Shown here one piece after another: positions 26,701 to 35,700 of a stretch of DNA of 64,000 bases. Where the stretch lies: positions 39,232,630 through 39,296,629 of the forward strand of contig OV121087.1 of NCBI GenBank assembly GCA_921293015.1, read 5' to 3'. Under the pieces are notes generated by a model that was not told where the DNA came from, did no database searches, and was given only the letters and a program-made list of their open reading frames with translations. The translations under genes and the position numbers were made by a program. The DNA is from Phorcus lineatus. Its lineage: Eukaryota > Mollusca > Gastropoda > Trochida > Trochidae. Every line of letters begins with the position of its first letter. Position 1 is the first letter of the stretch.

Positions 26701-29700
26701 TGAGTGAAAACGTTTTGTGTATGTTTTTAGTGAACTGCTTTTTTCATGACATCATGGTAGAAATTCATCAAACCAATGTGACAATAAGCAGGGGAAAAGT
26801 GGAATCATCAATATTGTTCGGGTTGACTTTAAACTATTAAAGTGACACAGAGTATGTTTCATAAGTTTTGTTTTGCTTAAAGGATAACTAAAACACCATA
26901 TGTCCTGCATAAAGTTAATATCATATCATATCGCATTTTCATCACTAAAATGCAAACATTTATGATATTAACATGTTTTCAATAATGTTATCAGATCTGG
27001 TCCATATTTGATGTCCCTTTTACTTTATACCAGTTATGTGATACAATTAACACTGTCAAGCCATATTTGTCTTTGTGTCAGCTTTTTATTTTCACTATAC
27101 TGAACTGAAAAGCATTAAAATGGCAATTTCCAGAAACAAAAAGCAGTTGCCAAATAATAACACAAGTTCATTTAACAACATGGTGAGTGAGTGAGTGAGT
27201 TGGGGTTTAACGCCGCTTTCAAGATTATTTCACTTACATCGCGGCTGCTAGTATTATTGCAGGGAGAAAGCCCGCAACACCATTGTGGCTATGCATTGCG
27301 GTGAAACCTGCGAGCATCGGCTGGAACTAGCGAACCATGGGTGGTACTGCGCTGAAACTCAGTGTAGCATTGCACCCAAACCTGACTGCGTGTAGAACAG
27401 TTCTCTACTGCAGACAAAGTTGCCGAGCCCCTGGCGGGATTTTACAACATGGGCCCATCTGACAGAATCATAATTCATAATTACCAATGAGAATCAATTA
27501 ACTACATCCTTGAAAAGTTCAGCCCTTTTTAATTCATTTTCATTATTTCTTAAAGTCAGTGAATACAATCAACATGGTTCCTAAAGGTCATTGCAGGGCT
27601 AAAACAAGCACTTGAAGACGAGTGAAAAACCATCCAGCTTGGGAATGTTGAGAATGCTAGTCTCAAAGTCTACGCGGAATTAAAAGACGACATTATCATT
27701 TAGATACGTTAATGGATATTCAGCTTCTTCTTCTTTCAGATTTACACGTCAGAAAACTAATTACTCTGATAATCTTATTTCAACCTCTCCAAATGATATC
27801 ACATGATATGACATAATATAACATCAACCCCATACATTACCCTTTGAAAAATTCATTTTCTTTTCCAAGGTTAATATTTTCTCCTGATCTCCCACCAATT
27901 ATCACACAAAAACCCATTCTGAGAGATAGGCACCCTCATCATCCACAGGGAGATTTAGGAGAGACAAAACATGAACAAATGCTTAAGATAAAATACTTTG
28001 TAGAAAAACAGGTAAAGATAGCAAGTGGCACTTCAACTATGATACGATGGAATGTGATGAAAAACTGACGAGATAAGCCATGAGGAGCTTTAAAGCAAAA
28101 AACATATGGCCGCAATCACTGCACCATGAAATCTACGACAGGTGGGAAGGAAAAAATAAGCAAACATTCAAGGAACCTCTACATCTTTCCAATTACACAT
28201 TTGGACTATTTTGGTTTCCATGTTACAAATTTTGATTTCATTTCCTTCGTCAAAAAGTTTAAGTATTTCAACAAAGGATTTTCAGATTTTCAACAAGAAA
28301 AAAATATCCTATTTCTGGTTTTCTTTAATTGCTTACATAATTTTAAATAAAAAATTCTTGACATTCCAGTTCTGAAGTGCAAGTATATATATACAGATAT
28401 GCACTTCTATTAAAATATGAATTGACTGAAGTCTTACAAGGTATAAGTTTATAGTAAAAGATTCATTAAATATTTTTCACGTCATAATTTGGAATGTTTT
28501 CATCAATGACAAAGTTTGAAGCAAAGACAAGACATGTGTGATAACTTTATAAAATTGTCTAAATTTTAGATAAATGTCAATAATCATCAGCTATTAGTAT
28601 GAGAAGAAGGTGAATTGTTTCTATGACAATCATATCAAATATTACTTTCGAAAGGGGTAAGGGGAAATATCAACTGAATTAATTTCCTGACAACATTAGA
28701 GACAGATTTCCTTTTTAAAATACACAAAAAAAAATGTTTTCTAAATTTATATCTTTAACAACATTAAAATGACACATTACATTCACTGAATTCTTCATCA
28801 AATTTAGAGAGACATGAATTAAAAGATAATAGGGTGTAATTCTAAACACGCTGCTGCATTTCAAAGATAAATTACACAGAAGAAGGTAATCTCCATTGGC
28901 ATTTGCCCAAAGAAGTCTATTTTAACCAAGTTTTATCATTTGTATCACTAGAACTTAAGTCCAAATCAAAAACTAAACTCATTAGTGATCTCTCCTAATG
29001 AGTACTTGCGTTCTAATTAGTTCCACTTAATTTAGCTTCAACTTGCCCTAGATATCTTGAATCCATGGGAAAATTTCTTGTTCAAGGATTCACAGGGACC
29101 TGAATGCTGTATGCAGTTCTTATTTTCTTTTTAGGTAACCACGTTCTTAATAATAATAAATATACTTAATAAATAAACATGATAACTGAAGTACATGAAT
29201 CTTAATTGTAGATATTTCTAAAAACTGTAGCGTATGTTTTGAAATTATTTAATTTTTTAAAATGTCCCCTTTGAAAATTTAAATATTGGACAAAATAAGT
29301 TAAGGATATTGCCTATTGTTTAATGAATATTCATCAAGTTATCAATGTAAAAATAGGTTATTATTTATTATTTCATATAATCCTCATTCATACCAAAAAC
29401 ATTTTTAAGATGATACACATCTTATTACTCGATCAAGCCCATTTTCCATATTGTTGAAAATCAGTGAATGATCAAGATGAATCTCAAAGGTGCCATTTTA
29501 GTATGAACACCTTATAATCATTAGTTATAGGGATTTGGGTAAGTGTATCTTTACACTTTTTTTTCTTTTCTTGAGATCTCTTAAAAAAGCGCTACGATGC
29601 CTTTATTATTGAAAATCAAGAGGTTATTATGTTGAAAGTGCATAATTTGTTAATTGTTTTTTCAAAATAAATGTGTAACAAACAGCTTTTTACAGGGACA

Positions 29701-32700
29701 GAATGATGTAAGTATCTTATGTTTAGCAAAGCTCAAGGGGATATGACTATTCAAGATATAATCCAGATCAAAAGAGCATGATATCTCTAAAATTTTATAG
29801 CTTTTTTGTTCAGTTAACAAGTGCTGCCAAATTCTTTTTATCTAATTTGTCAAGTTTCAAAATATGTTAAACCTCACCTCTCTAACTCACTTATTTGTCA
29901 AATGGGGGTGTTGCTCAACATGCTTACGATATCTCATGATATAGTGAGTGAGTTGGGGTTTTAACGCCGCTTTCAAGATTATATCACTTATATCGCGGCT
30001 GCTAGTATTATTGCAGGGAGAAAGCCTGCAACACCATTGTGGCTATGCATTGCAGTGAAACCTGCGAGCATCGGCTGGAACCAGCGAACCATGGGTGGTA
30101 CTGTGCTGAAACTCAGTGTAGCATTGCACCCAAACCTGACTGCGTGTAGAACAGTTCTCTACTGCAGACAAAGTTGCCGGCCCCTGGCGGGATTTGTCTC
30201 ATGATATAACCCCGTAATAAATCTTCACATACTCCCTCCATACAGAGGAGTCCATTCTTTGGAAAAAGAGATTTATTGACAAACTTATATGAACATCCAA
30301 CTTACCTCATGTTTGGAAAAGATAAGGCTTAGTCCTGATGAGTCTGAAATTCAAAATATGATAATGAGAAATACATGGCAAAAAATGGAATGAAAGTTTG
30401 GCGAGGAATGAAACTTGAATGAAAAATATTCCAAGAAAACTTAAATGAAAATATTCCATAAATAAAATAATCATTATCTGTAATCATGTACACCTATCTT
30501 AAAATCAACACAAATGAAAATTTATTTTGATATAAAGAATATTAGAAAAAACATTTAGCAATACAATATAAAACTTATTTACTGTCCATGAAAAACATGT
30601 CAATGTTAGAGTGACATAAAGCTGTTTAGCAAAATATACTTCTTAACAAAAAAATGTCTACATGTTTTTTTAAAAATTGTATAACATTTGAAATGCTCTA
30701 AGTAACTAAGCAACAAACAAGCTTGTGAAAAACATCCACTTTACATGATACAAAAAAACAATCATTAGGTAAACAAAAACTTTAACTTAATTTCAAACAA
30801 ATGTACCATAAGAAAATTCTTTCTAAATCTTAGACTTACATCTAAAAGATAGCCACAATACTGACCTGCTCCAAAGGAGGTCACTGAGGAACACACACTC
30901 ATTCTTTCACTAAAATTGTATCCCTTGCACAAAAGCCAAGGAGCAAAACCATTTCCTTGCCATACACCTACGCAAACTCAAAAAAACGAAACTACAGAAT
31001 GAATAAAAAAAACGCTACTTTTTTATGATACAAATGGAGAAAACTGACATTGAGGCACTTGTTCAAAGGTAGATATGTCAATCTTGATTCCGATTTCCGT
31101 GCAAACACCTGAACAGTTCAACTTTCCGCTGAATCAAGGTATCTCACTGACAGCTAGGTTGGTGTAATCAACACAGGGTTGGCTGATTGGCATGATTCTC
31201 ACTGAATACTTTCAGCTTTTCTGCAAGTTTTCTGACAGACAGAATTCCTTGACTTGAAGATACATGTATTTACAGGGGGGAAGGGTAAAAGTGAGAAAAA
31301 ATTTGAGGGCAAGAACTTTCCTTCAAAAACTTGTCGTGAAGGATAGTGTTAAATTTCTTAAATGAAATATTTTCAATAAGTTTTTAAAAATGTGTTAGTT
31401 ATTTTGTTAATGTACTACATTCTTCTAATCATATGATGAATACCTGATAAACTGTGTAAAAGGTTTTACATGCTAATAATCAAAATCATAATCACTAGAT
31501 TTTCAGCTTCCACACGTGTAAATCATTATTATCATATCATATAACAGGATAAATGATAAATTAATATGGAATTAATCCTCTATCAATTTGGTCCTTTACT
31601 TTAGTATTTCAGACTTATTGCTTCAATTCTGATCTACTTTCTCAAAGATCACACAATTCAAATTTTCATGTGAATGTTAAAAGACATGGGCAGTTTAAAT
31701 CTAAGAATCATAAATTCTATTTTCTAGGTAATGAAGAAAAATCTGTTAGAAAGCATGAACAAAGATGATCATAGTAGACATAATGTTTGTTAAATCAAAA
31801 AACCCATTATATAAACCTAAAAGGTGTGATGATGAAATGCTCACACTTAACGAGTGCTGCCAAATCTTTTTATCTAATTTGTCAAGTTTCAAAATACGTT
31901 AAACCTGAAACGTTAAGCTGAAAATAAAATGACAAACCACTTTGAGTGTCCAACTTCTGAAATCTAAGCTTGAAGCTTATCAACAGAGGGAATAATCCAG
32001 GATAGCTATAGGATACAGAGACTATGTAATAGTTACCAACCAAGTTGGAGGTGTGCATGAATTGGAACACCTAGGCACGTGCAAATTGTGATCCCGAGAC
32101 GCGAAGCGTCGAGGGATTACATCGCACGTTCCTAGGTGTTTCAATTCATGCACGCCGACGAGGTTGGTAACTGACTTACCATTCAACCATTAAAATCAAT
32201 GTCAAACAGCAACAAAAACATTTTAAAAACATATATTAAGCACATGTTAAAATAATAGAGGTACTTTTGGCGATATAATTGGTCCAATACTAATAGCGTT
32301 TCCAGATAAAGAAACGGTGCTTAAATGCGGTAGGTGACAAGAAGCCTTAGGAAATCGCCCCGCACGTGCAGCATGCTGAAATATATATGCTTCATAACAG
32401 AAAGGATAAGCATTGTAAAAATCACCAGAGTAACTACAAAAAACTAAATTTCAAAATGTAAATTAGGAGATGTTTACCACCGTAGGCATTTAAGTTTTAC
32501 AAAATTATCATGTATAAATCAATCCTATCACTTAAAAGGATCTAAATCATTTGGTAATTTTAATGTCTTTTAATTTTCAACTGGTTTGCTGGTCTAGTGG
32601 TTAGCTTACTGGACGAGACTTAGAAAGTTACGGGTTCGATCCCCGGTTTCGACCAAAACATTTATAAATTCTCCTGTTCTTAAATACAAGTTATTTTACG

Positions 32701-35700
32701 AATCAGTATGAAACACATATTTCAAACTTTGAACTTGTTCACAGGTGAGTAAGTTAGTTGAACACCTGTATTCATTAAACTTACCACCTGAGCACGAGCA
32801 AAACACGGTGATCAACTTAGTTACCGACCTAAAGAGAACAATAGAGTTGAATGGTAAATAAGAATTTCCCCACCTGTAAAGGGTTAAATTGAGGAGGTAG
32901 GGAATCAGGATTTTCAAAGACTAGATTGAACGTCTCAGAGAAAGACCATCCTGGAAGTAGGCTATCCTAGAGCATTCTCACAGGAATAGTGTCAATTCAA
33001 GGAGTTACAAGGATCAAGATTTGCAATATTTTAAGGAATAGATTGAAAGAATGAATATTTTCCCTGCTTCAGAGTCTGGGAGAAAGATTACATTAAAGTA
33101 GGCTATCCTAGAATATTTGCACAGAAATAAGGATAATTTCAGGAGTTTAATCTCAGAATTTCCCACCTGAAAAGGGTTAATTTCAGAAGTTACAGGAATC
33201 AAGATTTGCCAGTTATTCAAGACTAGAAAGAGAGTCAGAATATTTCTCCTTGCTTCAACGCCTGGGAGAAAGACTACCCACGATTTAGCTTGTAGTCAGG
33301 AGACGGGGGCGGCATCTGGTAATTCCTGCTAACAACATGGCAGGTTTGGGAGAAAGCTGATTCTTTGCAGATCAACATTCTCTTTCAGTAATTAGTTTAC
33401 TTCAAATGGAGGGGCTGAGGTAAACTGAATGTGGTGAAGACTTGATTTACGATCCAATTTTCCTTTGAAATCATTTGTTTTGCATTAATAAAATATGTCT
33501 GGCGCTGGTAAAAGTCATAATTTTTGTTCAATAACGTGAAAGAAATACCCTTCGGTGTCTATCTGCAACATAAGGTTCTTGTTACCTGTGAAAATTGGCA
33601 AAAGAAGCCCATTATAACTGTGTTTAAAAAGATTATTTGTAACTTGAAATATAGACCACACTACATAATTATGTGTTTCAGCAAAAAAAAGTACTATTTT
33701 GGGAAATATGGGAACATAAGGCTGAGCAAATCTTTTAAATGATAATCCTTTATGGCATGGGTGTGTGATTGAAGCATATTACTGCAAAAAGTGAAAAAGA
33801 AATAAATTGTTTAGTACCCATCATACACCTGAGAATGTGAGTATTAGTGTTGTTATTTGAAAACATCTAAGAAAATGTGAATGCGCCCAAATTTAATTAT
33901 TGGTAAGGTAAGTCTACAATACTAAAAACAGCAAATGATCATATGTATGACACGTGCTTCACTCAATGTTGAAGTTATAACCTCGACAAAAAATATTTAC
34001 TCTGATTTCTTATACTTGCAGCCAATCAAGTGTCGAACAGTCGAAGGAAAAAATTACAAATTTGTGTGTTCCACGTGTCAAACATTAAACTTTCTGCAAA
34101 TGTTGAAATGTACACCTGATGTGATGTACCTGTTTTTTAACCTGAGATTATCAGCATCAACACCACAATTTAATCGGTCAAATGATATTTAAGGAAACAA
34201 AAATTTGATTGCTTTTAAGCAGAGCGTTAAAAGGGGAAATTGCATCCCCCTTTTTCAAATCAGGAGTTTTATTACCTAACAATAAATCTAGTATATTATT
34301 CCAATGCAATTTTTACATCAAATATTGTGAATTCCACAGAATAATGCGAGGTTTATCCAGTATTTCAGTAGGATTTCATTCTTCAAACTCTTGTCTCATA
34401 ATAGCTAGGTTAGGGACGTAGAATTTTCATGGTTGACATTCTTTCAGTTGGTTCATTAAAAAACTACATCATTATTTTTTTTTCAAAATGTGCCATTTTT
34501 CACCCAGCAGGAAATGGGTACCTGGTGAAAGGGATTGTTGATTGTGACCTTCTAGCTATGAATACGTAAACATGGATTAAAAGTGGCTAATAATATTTTT
34601 TAGAGCCTTGAGCAATCCCGTTCTATTTTTGTTTAATGAATAGAGGACATCTGTCTTTCCTTGACAAAACCATGTCTTATAGTTTGATAGGTATTTCACA
34701 AGTAGCTCAAGTAAAGCAGATATTCAAACTATTATATGACTTTACTCATGTTTATATCAAAATTGACCTCTTTCAGCGGTGCATTTGTGCCCATTACAAA
34801 GCTGGTACCAGGTATGTCATCACAGTGATCTTATGACATCACCCGAGTAGAGATAAACTTTATCGTCATTCAAAAGAGTGACAATAAAGGTTATTGCCAC
34901 TGTAGTAGGTTAGCTGATTTATTTCACTATCAGAACAGAGTATCTCACTCACAAACATATAACAAAATTATCTCACCGTTGAAGGAATCATCAAATTTGC
35001 CACTTATCGAGCTTAGTCGACTGCTGATGGACGCTCTATTCTTCTCCGACACCGACAGTTTCTGGGGGCGGAGCTTTCCATTAGGGGAGGCGCTAACATC
35101 CTCGCCAACACTCTCATTGGTCCCATTGGTCCCATTGTACGGTGGGGGAGGAGCTCCGTTTTCTGCCTCGATGGCAAATGTCGGGTTCTCGAACTGTCCT
35201 GAACTCTCTGAACTGATGTTGTGGAAGTTAGCTGATTGTAACTGGACATTTCCAGTCTCCAGACCATCAGAGGCCAAACTGGTTGATCGTCTGAAAACAC
35301 AATCATGTATATCTATCATTCAGCTACATACCGTTTTAATCTGTGCTAAGTTGTTCCGAGAAAAGACAAAGAGGCTTGACGTCTTTGGCAACATATTGTT
35401 CCTTAGTTTAAACCCTTTGAGAATATGGAAAGGATCATAAATCAGATGGTAGAACAGAATCAAGCCATCATCCTCAAGCTATAACAAAGCTTTTTAAGTG
35501 CTAAATTTTGAAGAAAAGTATCACTGAGGTAGAATCTGCAAAATAATCATGGCTAATCATTGCAGTGAAACCTGCCGGCCCCTACTATTGCTAACTAATG
35601 AACTACATTTTAGTACTGCATATGAACATTAGAAAAAAAATTATGTGCAGGCAAGGTTTCTTCTGATGAAAACATGCAATTCAAAGTTAAATAGCAGCAT

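Noticed and set aside
32583-32656. Functional tRNA gene
   Set aside because: A and B boxes are present, but the acceptor-stem ends do not pair.
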